Positions 38,123 through 50,252 of a DNA stretch of 64,000 bases are shown here, piece by piece; within the stretch, counting starts at the first letter, position 1; the number at the start of each line of letters is the position of its first letter. Source of the stretch: Hoeflea sp. BAL378 (GTDB lineage Bacteria > Pseudomonadota > Alphaproteobacteria > Rhizobiales > Rhizobiaceae); contig NZ_JRJG01000105.1 of the NCBI RefSeq assembly GCF_000759435.1, positions 1 to 64,000 of the forward strand, given 5' to 3'. Made by a program: the position numbers and the translations under genes. The notes beneath the pieces were generated by a model. That model saw nothing but the letters and a program-made list of their open reading frames with translations, searched no databases and had not been told where the DNA came from.

Positions 38123-40221
38123 GACAGTCTGACCGACGCTTCCCCGCCGCCGCCTCCAAGCGGCCCTTCCGGCTCAACCATGGCCTCTTCGGGGCAGGGC
38201 TGCTGGGCCTCCTGGGCCTCGTCCCCGCCGCCGCGGCGGATTCGGCGCAACTGATCATCGCCGCAGGCCAGGCCTATCCCGCCGACAGCACCGCCGCCCT
38301 GCTTCAGCCCGCGACGGCAGCCCCCGCGGCGCCGGCCGGCGCGGATCTCGCGCTCGACCCGGTCGAGACCGCCGCGCTCTATTATTATGCCAAGGAACGC
38401 CAGATCGAGCGCGTGGAGGCGGAAATCGCCCGCCTGCAGGCGCTGCATCCGGGCTTCGTTCCACCCCAGGATCTCTACATCGCCGCCGACCGCATCGTGC
38501 CCGATGAAACCAGCCTGTGGGACCTGTTCGCCGCTGATGATTTCACCGGCATCGACGCCGAGATCATACGGCGCAAGGCCGCCGATCCCGCCTGGCAGCC
38601 GACCGCCGATTTCCAGGCCAAGCTCGCCCGCAAGAAGCTGCGAGTGCAGATGAAGGAACTCACCGAGGCCGGCGACTGGCTGGCGCTCACCGATGTGTCG
38701 GCCGCCCTCGATCCGGCGAAGGAGGCCGATGTCGATCTGGTCTGGATGAAGATCGACGCGCTGTCGGCGCTGGGCGACCGCGACGGTCTGGCGCGGGTGC
38801 TGCGCGGCCTGCTGACCCGGCAGGGCAAGGACCGGCTCTCCGACGAGCACCTGCTGGTGAGCCTGCAGAAGGCGTTGAGGGATTTCCCGGCCGACGAGAT
38901 CCGCCTGCTGGCGGCGAGCCTCTGGCCGGCGGAGTCCGGGCTTGCGCTGCCCGCCGCACTGCGGCTGGACCTAGCGCGCAAGGACGTGGCCGATTTCAAC
39001 GCCGACAAGGATGCCGCCCCGGTCGCTGCCGACGCCGTTAGGCTGCTCGCCGTGGAAGCCAGGGCCGCCCGCAGGCCCGAGGACCTGTCGCTCCTGGGCT
39101 GGCATGATCTCAAGACTGACAATCCGCAATCGGCGGAAGAATGGTTCGCGCTCGCCATCGAGGCCGCGCCCGATCCGGACACCATCAAGGGCATGTATCT
39201 GAGCCTGGCGCGGCAGAAGGACGAGGCGCGGGCCTATGACTTCGCCGCAAGCCATCTGGCCGAGCTCTCCGATGACCCGGTGTTCCTGATGAACGTGCTG
39301 TCGCCCCGCTTCGGCAAGCCCGGCGAGGGCACCGTTGGCGCGGACGCGGTGCTCGCCTATTCGACGGCGATCATGGAGACCAGCGCCGCCGACCATGCCG
39401 AGATCCTCGGCTGGTACGCCTACAATTCCCGCCAGTTCGACGCCGCCGAGGCCTGGTTCCGCCAGTCCCACGGCTGGGAGGCGTCCGCCGACCGGATCAA
39501 GGGCCTGGCGCTGACGCTGATGCAGCTCAGGAAGAAGAAGGACTATGCCGCGCTCAAGGCCGAATACGCCGGGGTCTATCCCGATATCTGGCCGGAGATT
39601 GCCGCGGCGCCGGCGCCCAAGGCCAAGACGGCCGCCTCCGTCGCCGAGCCGGCCTCCGGGGTCAGGATGAGCCATGTCCGGCAGTTCGAGGCCAGGAATT
39701 ACCCCGCCTGCCTGCGCGACATCGACCGGCTCGGCGCCGCCGCGGCCAAGCCCGCCGTCGCGGTGATCCGCGGCTGGTGCGAATTGGGCCTCAAGCGCTT
39801 CGACGACGCGCGCAAATCCTTCGAGGCGGCGATGGCGGGGTCCGGCCAGGTCCGCTCCGACGCGGTCTACGGCGCAGGCCTCGCGCTTCTCGGCTCGCGG
39901 CTCACCGACGAGGCCGAGGCGCTGATCGCGGCCTGGCCGCTGTCGGCCGAGCGCGACCGCGAACTCAAGGCCGAGATCTATTTCCAGCGCGCGCGCTCCT
40001 CCTTCGATCACAAGCAGTTCGACCGGACGCTGCGGGCGCTCGACGCCCGCGCCGCGCTCGTTCCCGAATCCCGCGACCTGATGCAGATGCGCGCCTGGGC
40101 CTATTATCATTCGGGACAATCCGAGCAGGCCAAGGCGATCTTCCGCGAGCTCAACATGGTCATCCGCGACACCGCTTCGCTCGCTGCCCTTGCGCTGATC
40201 AACACCAATGAGGGGAGATGA
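38119..40221 (+). CDS. Helical-repeat (TPR-like) protein of the cellulose operon, BcsK-like
   Basis: 700 residues. A signal-like stretch (about 20-40, GLFGAGLLGLLGLVPAAAAD) is followed by nothing but helical pairs: ALYYYAKERQIERVEAEIARL, EEWFALAIEAAPDPDTIKGMYLSLA, AEAWFRQSHGWEASADRIKGLALTL, RCWCELGLKRFDDARKSFEAAM-type repeats to the end. It thus resembles the TPR part of BcsC or the BcsK protein of alphaproteobacterial operons, but has no C-terminal beta-barrel domain. It may scaffold export in the periplasm. Overlaps bcsB by four bases; bcsN begins 4 bases after its stop. Confidence 0.75.
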   Translation: MRQSDRRFPAAASKRPFRLNHGLFGAGLLGLLGLVPAAAADSAQLIIAAGQAYPADSTAALLQPATAAPAAPAGADLALDPVETAALYYYAKERQIERVEAEIARLQALHPGFVPPQDLYIAADRIVPDETSLWDLFAADDFTGIDAEIIRRKAADPAWQPTADFQAKLARKKLRVQMKELTEAGDWLALTDVSAALDPAKEADVDLVWMKIDALSALGDRDGLARVLRGLLTRQGKDRLSDEHLLVSLQKALRDFPADEIRLLAASLWPAESGLALPAALRLDLARKDVADFNADKDAAPVAADAVRLLAVEARAARRPEDLSLLGWHDLKTDNPQSAEEWFALAIEAAPDPDTIKGMYLSLARQKDEARAYDFAASHLAELSDDPVFLMNVLSPRFGKPGEGTVGADAVLAYSTAIMETSAADHAEILGWYAYNSRQFDAAEAWFRQSHGWEASADRIKGLALTLMQLRKKKDYAALKAEYAGVYPDIWPEIAAAPAPKAKTAASVAEPASGVRMSHVRQFEARNYPACLRDIDRLGAAAAKPAVAVIRGWCELGLKRFDDARKSFEAAMAGSGQVRSDAVYGAGLALLGSRLTDEAEALIAAWPLSAERDRELKAEIYFQRARSSFDHKQFDRTLRALDARAALVPESRDLMQMRAWAYYHSGQSEQAKAIFRELNMVIRDTASLAALALINTNEGR

Positions 40222-40225
40222 TCCC

Positions 40226-41155
40226 ATGATGCCGCGATTGATGGCCATGATGGCCCTGGCGCTTGCCTTGACGGGATGCGCCACCGGGAATGATCCCGCG
40301 CTCTTCACCGGCTCGACCCCGCCCGTCGCCCCGGCGCTGATCGCCGATGTGGCGCCCGACTATGCCGCCGCCTATCTGCCGCAGGTGGCGGGCGGCGTCA
40401 AAGCCGTGCGGCAATCGTCGCGGCCCGATCACATCTTCCAGACCATCCTCTATCCCAATCCCGGCTATGGCGACGGCGAGAACGAGCTGATGATCTCGAT
40501 CGCGCCGCCCTCCTCGGGGGCCTCCTATTTCCAGGCGCCGACCGAGCGGCAGGTGGCAAGCGAGATGCGCGCGGCGCTGCCCGGCGTGGCGATGCGCATC
40601 GCAAGCAATGTCGGGCAGAATCCCCATGGCCCGTTCGGCTACGCCACCGGCGCCCCCGCCGGCGGCGGCGCCTGCATCTTCGCCTGGCAGACCGCCCGGG
40701 AGATCGGCCGCGCCGACCAGAACGGCTTCGGCAAGCTGACGCGGACCCATTACGCGGCCAAGGTGCGGCTGCGCTACTGTCATCCGAGCCTGAGCGAGGG
40801 CGCGCTGGTCTCGCTGATGAGCGGTCTCAGGATCCGCGAAGTCACCGCCGCCACCGTGGAGATGCTGCGCTTCGCCGAAGGCTCCGGCGTGGCCACGCAG
40901 CCCGGCTATGCCGCCCAGCGGGTCCAGGCGCGGCCCGTGACAGAGCCGGCGACGGTGAAGGCTGCAGCTCCCGCCAGGCCCTCCGCCGACGAGACCGAAA
41001 TGCCGGTGCGCAGCGCCCCGCGCGTGCTCAAGCCCGGCGAGCTGGCGGGCTACGCCGGCGCGCAGAAGGCCGCGCCGGTGGTTCTCGCCCAGGCCGCACC
41101 GGAGGACGGCGTGGCCGCCGCCGCGGTTCCGCTGCCGGCAACCCTGGGCCGCTGA
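40226..41155 (+). CDS. bcsN: Cellulose biosynthesis lipoprotein BcsN
   Basis: 309 residues. A lipoprotein signal ends in LALTGC (Cys18). The body matches BcsN: PDYAAAYLPQVAGGVKAVRQ (about 42-61), then YPNPGYGDGENEL and APPSSGASYFQAPTERQVASEMR, with CIFAWQ and LRYCHPSLSE later. The last 80 residues are Ala/Pro-rich. BcsN occurs in the alphaproteobacterial type of bcs operon and its role is not known. GGGGAG lies about 8 bases before ATG 40226; the frame has an earlier ATG at 40208. Confidence 0.85.
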   Translation: MMPRLMAMMALALALTGCATGNDPALFTGSTPPVAPALIADVAPDYAAAYLPQVAGGVKAVRQSSRPDHIFQTILYPNPGYGDGENELMISIAPPSSGASYFQAPTERQVASEMRAALPGVAMRIASNVGQNPHGPFGYATGAPAGGGACIFAWQTAREIGRADQNGFGKLTRTHYAAKVRLRYCHPSLSEGALVSLMSGLRIREVTAATVEMLRFAEGSGVATQPGYAAQRVQARPVTEPATVKAAAPARPSADETEMPVRSAPRVLKPGELAGYAGAQKAAPVVLAQAAPEDGVAAAAVPLPATLGR

Positions 41156-41203
41156 GGCGCACGTTTCAAAGATAAGAAAGCTCGGCGTTCCCTGCTGTGG
41201 ATC

Positions 41204-41238
41204 CCATCCCGGAAGCGGCGCCGCCGCCTCCGGGATGG
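41204..41238. terminator. Convergent stem-loop between bcsN and gcvP
   Basis: CCATCCCGG (41204-41212) with CCGGGATGG (41230-41238), and GCGGCG/CGCCGC inside, forming a long stem of about 15 pairs. Neither side has a long T-run. Confidence 0.65.
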
Positions 41239-41250
41239 CTCGGGACAGGT

Positions 41251-44103
<2,853 letters not shown>

Positions 44104-44111
44104 GGACTGTC

Positions 44112-44474
44112 TCAGCCGATCATGGATTTGTAGGCGGCTTCATCCATCAGCGCGCCGGCGCTCGCCGCGTCGTCGAGCTTGAGCTTGAAGAACCAGCCGG
44201 CGCCGGCCGGGTCGGAATTGACCAGCGACGGATCGTCGACGATGGCCTGGTTGACCTCGACGACCTCGCCCGCGAGCGGGCAATAGACATCCGACGCCGC
44301 CTTGACCGATTCCACGGTCGAAGCCTCGCCGCCCTTCTCGAGCTTGGCGCCGATCTCGGGCAGTTCGACGAACACCAGGTCACCCAGTTGCTCGGCGGCA
44401 TATTCGGTGATCCCGACGGTGGCGACATCGCCTTCGATCTTCAGCCATTCGTGGTCTTCGGTGAATTTGAGCAT
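44112..44474 (-). CDS. gcvH: Glycine cleavage H-protein
   Basis: 120 residues starting [16 protein letters not shown]. The lipoyl lysine is Lys58 in [15 protein letters not shown]. Carries the aminomethyl group between P- and T-proteins and to lipoamide dehydrogenase (not in this window). ATG 44474 is the start; a longer frame to 44633 is gcvT read in another frame. Spacing is 22 bases after gcvT and 8 bases before gcvP. Confidence 0.97.
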   Translation of the reverse strand: MLKFTEDHEWLKIEGDVATVGITEYAAEQLGDLVFVELPEIGAKLEKGGEASTVESVKAASDVYCPLAGEVVEVNQAIVDDPSLVNSDPAGAGWFFKLKLDDAASAGALMDEAAYKSMIG

Positions 44475-44496
44475 GGGGCGTGATCCTGTTCTTGAC

Positions 44497-45636
44497 TTAG
44501 CGTTTGTAGGTGGAGGGGACGAAGGGCAGGGCGGTGACGGCCATTTCCAGCCGCTTGCCGCGCACATCGGCGTAGATTCTGGTGCCTGTGGCGGACAGGC
44601 CGGAGGGCACGTAGCCCATGGCGACGGGCGCATTGGCGCTGGGGCCGAAGCCGCCCGAGGTGACCGTGCCGATGCTCTCGCCGCCGGTTTCCGCCTCGAA
44701 CAGCGCCGCGCCCGCCCTGACCGGGGCCTTGCCCGTCGGCTGCAGCCCGACGCGGCGGCGCGGCGCCCCGGTTTCGAACTGGCCGAGGATCACATCCGCG
44801 CCGGGAAAGCCGCCCGCGCGCGCGCCGCCCTTGCGGCGCACCTTCTGGATCGCCCAGGTAAGATTGGCCTCCACCGGCGTCGTCGTCTCGTCGATGTCGT
44901 GGCCGTAGAGGCAGAGCCCCGCCTCGAGCCGGAGCGAATCCCGCGCGCCGAGCCCGATCGGCGCGAGCCGGTCGTCGGTCAGGAGCAGCCGGGCGATGCG
45001 GTCGGTCTCTTCGGCCGGCAGCGAGATCTCGTAGCCGTCCTCGCCGGTATAACCCGAGCGCGAGACCACCGCCGGAACCCCGGCGATGTCGAACTCGGCC
45101 ACGTCCATGAACACCATGTCCTCGGCCTCCGACGCATAGGCGAGCAGCACGCTCTCGGCCTCCGGCCCCTGCAGCGCGATCAGGCCGCGGTCGAATCGCG
45201 CCTCGATCTCGCAGGTCTCGGACAAGGCCGCCTCGAGCCGGGCGAGGTCGTCATGCTTGCAGGCCGCGTTGACGACGAGATAGAGGTGGTCGCCGCGGTT
45301 GGCGACCATGAAATCGTCCTCGAGCCCGCCTGCCGCATTGGTGAACAGCCCGTAGCGCTGGCGGCCGGGCTTGAGGTCGGCGACATCGACGGGCGTCAGG
45401 CTTTCGAGCGCCAGCGCCGCGTCGCGCACGTCGCCGCTTTTCGCGCGGATCAGGATCTGGCCCATGTGCGAGACGTCGAACAGGCCGGCTTCCGCGCGGG
45501 TGTGAAGGTGCTCCTTCATCACGCCCATCGGATACTGGATCGGCATGTCGTAGCCGGCGAAGCCCGCCATGCGCGCGCCGAGTTCAAGGTGTAGGGAATG
45601 CAGAGGCGTTTTCAGAAGGTCAGCTGTGGTGTCCAC
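44497..45636 (-). CDS. gcvT: Aminomethyltransferase, T-protein
   Basis: 379 residues from a GTG at 45636, chosen because GGAGA lies 8 bases upstream and the protein then begins (fMet)[15 protein letters not shown], as in rhizobial GcvT; a TTG at 45690 lacks this. Family marks: [30 protein letters not shown] (about 54-66), and [14 protein letters not shown] near 191. It moves the methylene group to tetrahydrofolate and frees ammonia. First gene of the operon, under a glycine riboswitch about 75 bases upstream. Confidence 0.96.
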   Translation of the reverse strand: MDTTADLLKTPLHSLHLELGARMAGFAGYDMPIQYPMGVMKEHLHTRAEAGLFDVSHMGQILIRAKSGDVRDAALALESLTPVDVADLKPGRQRYGLFTNAAGGLEDDFMVANRGDHLYLVVNAACKHDDLARLEAALSETCEIEARFDRGLIALQGPEAESVLLAYASEAEDMVFMDVAEFDIAGVPAVVSRSGYTGEDGYEISLPAEETDRIARLLLTDDRLAPIGLGARDSLRLEAGLCLYGHDIDETTTPVEANLTWAIQKVRRKGGARAGGFPGADVILGQFETGAPRRRVGLQPTGKAPVRAGAALFEAETGGESIGTVTSGGFGPSANAPVAMGYVPSGLSATGTRIYADVRGKRLEMAVTALPFVPSTYKR

Positions 45637-45711
45637 GCTGCAGTCTCCATCTCGGGTGCCGGGGTCAACCGCGCACGGGCCAATCGTCAAGCGTCAGACG
45701 CCTTCCATGGC

Positions 45712-45864
45712 CCCCTCTGTCCTTTTGCCTGAGATTGTTATCCCTTCGGCAGACGCAGCGAGCGCCATTCTCCAGAGTCCTTGATGTTCCGCTGGTCCTT
45801 TTGCCTGAGAGTTTCCGGGGCGGTTGCTCCTTCGGCACCGGATCGGACCGGTTTCTCCCAACGG
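45712..45864 (-). promoter_or_regulatory. Tandem glycine riboswitch (gcvT element)
   Basis: Two aptamers in minus orientation. Each ends in the consensus CTCAGGCAAAAGGAC (one at 45795-45809, the other at 45720-45734). The first has GGGAGAAACCGG, GCCGAAGGAGCAA and AAACTCTCAGG; the second CTGGAGAATGG, GCCGAAGGGATAAC and AATCTCAGG. The linker is short, as in cooperative tandem switches. It lies just before gcvT, and in this class glycine binding usually turns the operon on. I see no clear terminator hairpin between it and the GTG start, so control may be at translation. Confidence 0.95.
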
Positions 45865-45959
45865 GACGGGGTGTATCTAGGATGAATCGCGGCGGGAAGG
45901 CAAGGGGCGCGCAGGAGCTTGATCTCTCTCACTGTGACCGCTTCCCGCAGACACATCGA

Positions 45960-48790
45960 GAGGTATATAAATCAAATGCCATCCCAAAAAGATAATTTTT
46001 AAAATTAAAGAACCTCAAAATCGATCCAAATAATTAAGGTAAATTTAAAAATAATCGATCTTTCCTCTCTTAAATTCTATTTTTTTCCACTCAAAATGCA
46101 CAATAAAGCGCACCAATCTCGATTTCAGAACTTCAAAATCAGCGTTTATCTGCCCTCGACGTTCGCTATCCTGAATCATCTCGAAGTATTTCTTTGCTTT
46201 CTGCAATGCTTCATCCTGTCTTCCCATGGAAACTAAGGCGTCAATATGATACCGCCCTAAGACCGAAAGAGGGTATTCATCGAAGCTTTTATGTTGACTG
46301 TTTCCGTACGACTCGAAGTGTCGCATCAACAGAGCACTTTCCGCTTCTGTAATCCACCTTGAGGCTTCATTAGGTTTTTCATGCGAGAAAATCGAAGCGC
46401 TGATCAATTTTTGTTGTGCCAAAGCATGCTCGGAATATGGGTTACCGGGATAAGCTTCAATGGATTTTTCAAGCTTCTTTAACGCTTCTATATGCTCTCC
46501 GCACCTACGGAGAAAAAGCCCAAACTGAAGCCAATAATGCCCATCTAACTGAAGAGGCTGTTCAAATTCCTCATAAAGTGTTCTGGCCCTCTCAAGAGAG
46601 TTTCTGCTCCTATAAAAATCATAATTTGATCTATTGTTAAGAATATATTTAAAAAGCTGACCGTCAATTCTAGAAATATTAGAAATAATAGGCCATTTAT
46701 ATTCACCAAAATAACCTACAATAAGCTTGTATGAGGTCAGCAAATCATCAATTTTCGAAATTTTTTCTAAAATTATACCAGCATACAAGTCATGTCTGGC
46801 TTTATACCGGCCATTAGGTGCTATATCTATTGTACCCTCCAATCTATATATTGCATCTCGAAAATTAATTATTTCCCTGTGTTTCTCATTAACATCACTC
46901 TCCGCAGAAACGATTTGAACCAGCGTTTCCCAAATTGAGCCTAGCACATCTTTTGCAATGCCGACCCTTGCAAGAGTAGCGATGCAAATGGTGCCAAGCA
47001 GTATTCTTAATTCCGGGGTTAAACTTCTTACGTACTCGTCGTGGACAATAGAGTCGATAACATCAGACTCAGATGCGGCGCGCATCGCAAACAGAATTTG
47101 ACGCTTACTTTTCTTCAACACCAATATTTTTTCGGAATATGTCAATTTGTTAAAATTTGGCGCAACATAATACTGCGCAACTTTAGAAATCATTTCTTCA
47201 TGATCTGAATCACCAAATCGACTCAAGTTAAATAATCTTACTTTATTACTTATCTGTTTCTTCACCAGACCATTCCAGTCTGTGGTGCGGACAGAAGTTA
47301 AAAAAGATAAGTTCGAATTTGAATTTGAATCTAAATATTCCTGAACTTCATCGGCGATTATATGAAAGTCATCAAATATAACACAGACTTTTTCGGTTTG
47401 ATCAACAAGTCTATTAAGGGCTGACATGGCAGTCGAAAAACTAGAAGACGCCCTTTTATATTTATAAAAAGAAATTTCTGAAGAATGCTTATGAGCAAAT
47501 CTGTAGACATACGTAGATTTACCAGATCCGGCCTCGCCGACAACAACATTCAGCCTGTTGCCAGATTTTATATTGGCAATTAATTCTTCGTCAATTTTCC
47601 TAAACTGAGAGAGCTCAAAAAAAGCGTCTTCCGATATTACTTTCCAATTAGGTCCATACCCTTCAAAAAACTGTCGCCGAGCGTTTCTTTTTTCTGCACT
47701 GCTCGATGAGGTCTGTCGGTTAAAAAAATCGTTATCTAATCTAAAAAGTCCTTCAAGGGCCTTTATATCATTCCTATCGAACTTGCTCAAAAGCTTATCC
47801 GTTAGCCCGATCTCCTGTGATAAAATTGACGACACGGCGATACGTTCGCCTAAATTCTTCAGAAGCGCCTGGGAGAAATCCTTAAGGTTTCCTCTAGCAT
47901 ACTCAATGTTAGCGCGCTTTAAGGATGAAAGTCTTATGCTGGAAAGATCAGAAGGTATAATTAATTTAGGTTTTTTAGAATCCTTAAATGAAGTTTCTTC
48001 CTTCTTGATTAGCGATAATATGAATTGCTCATCCATACTGCTGCCAATTATATATATATTTCTATTTCGAAAATCTTCGCGGAGTTGCTGATACCATCCT
48101 AATCTCCGGTCATAAACCGCTCCATATTCTTCATCGGAGAACACAAAACCAGAATCGGAGTTCCATACAGCGCCATGCAAATGAATAATCTGGCATACCC
48201 CATGGCCTCTCCACTCAATTCGGTCTCCTCCAATCCCATTTATCATTTCCAGCTCTTGGGAGCAATTTTTCTTGGGTATATTATATATAGAATCATCTAT
48301 ATTTAGTGTATAAATTCGATACCAACAGTAATTAAATATATTAACAAGTTCAATGCTTGCTCTTAGCCCGGAATACTGCGAAACTAAAAAATTGTGAACT
48401 TGCTGTTTAGTTTTCTTAATTATTGCCGCATCATAAATTTCCCGGAGGGACTCTTCGGCATAAGGTTATTCAATCCAATCGCATAATTTCTTCGACAACG
48501 CAGATGTTGCCAGAATCGGTCGGTTGTCTTGTTTATCGTACCTCGTGTTGGCAACGCTCGCTCCTGCGCCGAGCAAGAGAACGGCATGGCCATTCCGAAT
48601 CTCATTGATGTCATGCTCCGAAAATGAAACTGCCATTAGTATCCGCCTTCATGCTGTTCGACGTAATATAAATTACATCGTATGCGAAATACTACGATAA
48701 AATTGGATCCATGGGAATTAGGATGAGAGGTTTTTGCCAATAAAGTCAATGGAACTAAAAAATTGTTTTCGGTCAATTTGATTTGATATG
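45960..48790. other. AT-rich island (probable horizontal acquisition)
   Basis: Hand counts of four 60-base lines gave 30, 32, 40 and 47% G+C here, against 75% in a gcvT line nearby. The change is abrupt near 45960 and near 48790. The island holds one gene, the interrupted SIR2-STAND gene. I find no integrase, tRNA or clear direct repeat at the edges, but the right edge abuts a remnant of sitD. Confidence 0.8.
46045..48636 (-). pseudogene. SIR2-like / STAND-type NTPase / TPR defence protein, interrupted by one stop codon
   Basis: Read through, the frame is 863 codons. From ATG 48636: HAVLLLGAGASVA (about 17-29, NAD-binding loop of SIR2-like domains). TAA at codon 57 (48468-48466). The same frame then continues with IYTLNIDD (about 108-115, the TxNxD-type motif), HLHG (His154) and IIGSSMDEQF, completing the domain. 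Walker A GEAGSGKST (367-375, Lys373) and a Walker B-like VCVIFDDFH (about 417-425) follow, and helical repeats to the end (LQFGLFLRRCGEHIEALKKLEKS). SIR2-STAND proteins (Avs5-type and relatives) sense phage and deplete NAD. No frameshift is needed: one codon separates this from an intact gene. A shorter protein could start at Met 48246 but would lack the catalytic half. Low G+C and isolation suggest transfer. Confidence 0.8.
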
Positions 48791-48799
48791 ATCCGTCTA

Positions 48800-48945
48800 C
48801 CACCGAACCACCGGCCGCATCCCCGCACCTGCCCCACCACCAGTGCCACAACGAACAGCAAGATTATCATCAGCACTCTTGTAGGCATAGTTTCGTTGTC
48901 GATGTTGTATCTCAAAAAGATGCCGACAAGCGCTGAGAGCACCGA
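48800..48945 (-). pseudogene. 5'-truncated remnant of a sitD-like permease gene
   Basis: The minus frame reads VLSALVGIFLRYNIDNE, PTRVLM and VVALVVGQVR, matching the C-terminus of the intact permease at 50253 (VLSALVGIFLSYHIDSE, PTMVLM, MVALAVGQVR): about 29 of 40 residues identical. DNA identity is also plain, with CTCAAAAAGATGCCGAC unchanged. Homology stops abruptly at 48945, and no start or upstream part of the gene is present. It lies at the AT-rich island edge, same orientation as the intact gene. Confidence 0.85.
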
Positions 48946-49012
48946 GGAACAGTTGGGTAACGCACGTATGGCGGCGAAGTTCTTTGAAATCCATTTATAC
49001 CTACGGCGACCT

Positions 49013-50065
49013 TCACCGCTTGAGCAGCCCCATGATCCGCTTCATCTTCGGCGTGTGGGTCTTCACCTGGTTGCGGCCGGATGTCTTGGCCTCGTAGAGC
49101 ATCGCATCGGCCTTCTTGTAGAGATTGGCCGGGCCGGAGGCGTCGGCCGCCATGCACAGGCCCAGGCTGATGGTGACATGGCCGCGGTCGACGCCGTCGT
49201 TCTGATCCTTCAGCGGGGTCGATTCGATCGCCACGCGCAGACGCTCGGCGGTCGCCTGGGCTTCCTCCAGGCTGGTGTCGTCCAGGATGACCGCGAATTC
49301 CTCGCCGCCGGTGCGGGAGAGGAAGGTTTCGCTGCCAAGGGTCCTGGTCATCACGGCCGCCGTCGCGCGCAGCACGCGGTCGCCGACCTGGTGGCCATAG
49401 GCGTCGTTGAACGCCTTGAAATGGTCGATATCCGCGACCAGCAGCGCCTGGCTCACCACGGTCTGCAGATCCTCGTAGATGGCGGCCAGCCGCTTGTCGA
49501 AGGCGCGGCGATTGGACAGCCTTGTGACCGGATCGATGCCGGACAGGCGCTTGTACTCCTCGAGTTCGGCCTTGAGGCGCGCCAGTTCCAGCGCCCGCTC
49601 GACCATCTGCTGGATGATGGCCTTGCTCTTCTCCATCGTGTCGACGGTGGCGGAGGAGAGAACCCTGTTGAGATCGTCGAGGAAATCCAGGCTGCGCACG
49701 CCTTTCGCGGACATGCGGGCCGAGGTTTCTCCCAGCAGGGTCGAGTATTTCTCGAGCCTGGAGCGGTCCTGCTTGAACAGACGGATGATTTTCCGCATCT
49801 CTTCGAACACGCATTCCAGCGACTGTTCGACCGCGCTGACGGGATGGAGATGGGGCAGGAACCTCATGCCGATGGCATCGAGCTGCAACTGGGTCGGACG
49901 CCGCCCGAGCGCCGCGAACTCCTGGATCAGCGCCGGGTTCGAACTGTTGAGGAACCGGTAGACCAACTCGTAATTGCGCGGCAGCGAGGAAATGCCCTGC
50001 TCCCGCATCCTCGTAATCACCGTTTCAGCGGGATCGGTGGTCTCTGTGTTTTCCGGATGAACCAC
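49013..50065 (-). CDS. Diguanylate cyclase (GGDEF domain)
   Basis: 350 residues. The N-terminal half (about 1-175) is helical with no membrane span or known sensor (ITRMREQGISSLPRNYELVYRF...), ending in a coiled coil (ERALELARLKAELEEYKRL). The GGDEF domain at about 180-340 has GIDPVTRLSNRRAF, DIDHFKAFND and an active-site RTGGEEFAVIL. The inhibitory RxxD site before it is missing, so product feedback is unlikely. It makes c-di-GMP, which could feed BcsA. The start is GTG 50065; no good ribosome site, so an internal ATG (residue 20) is possible. It sits between the sitD remnant and the sit operon. Confidence 0.9.
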   Translation of the reverse strand: MVHPENTETTDPAETVITRMREQGISSLPRNYELVYRFLNSSNPALIQEFAALGRRPTQLQLDAIGMRFLPHLHPVSAVEQSLECVFEEMRKIIRLFKQDRSRLEKYSTLLGETSARMSAKGVRSLDFLDDLNRVLSSATVDTMEKSKAIIQQMVERALELARLKAELEEYKRLSGIDPVTRLSNRRAFDKRLAAIYEDLQTVVSQALLVADIDHFKAFNDAYGHQVGDRVLRATAAVMTRTLGSETFLSRTGGEEFAVILDDTSLEEAQATAERLRVAIESTPLKDQNDGVDRGHVTISLGLCMAADASGPANLYKKADAMLYEAKTSGRNQVKTHTPKMKRIMGLLKR

Positions 50066-50252
50066 GATGCGGACTGCCTGGGGGAGGGTGAATTATTCAG
50101 GTGAACTTATGAATTACAGATAAAGAATTCTCTAAACATGCTCGGCAGGAAATAGGCAGGTGCCCGCGGCCCATCGGGCTGAGCCGCGGGGACGCCGCGC
50201 ACGGCGCCGCAACCGGACCCTCGGGGACGTCCACGATCCGCCGCCCATGTCT

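Noticed and set aside
38119-40221. BcsC, the full cellulose exporter
   Set aside because: The helical repeats fit, but at 700 residues the protein ends without the C-terminal beta-barrel that defines BcsC.
48420-48614. 64-residue minus ORF upstream of the SIR2-STAND gene
   Set aside because: Different frame from the SIR2 reading. The frame starting at 48636 shows the NAD-binding LLLGAGASVA and is the one that continues into the defence protein.
48718-48942. 74-residue minus ORF as an independent small membrane protein
   Set aside because: It is the diverged C-terminal piece of sitD, begins at a Val codon inside the homology and reads on into the AT-rich island.
45880-49012. Direct repeats marking the AT-rich island ends
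   Set aside because: I compared the edges by eye and found no convincing match longer than chance; the sitD remnant is the only repeat tied to an edge.
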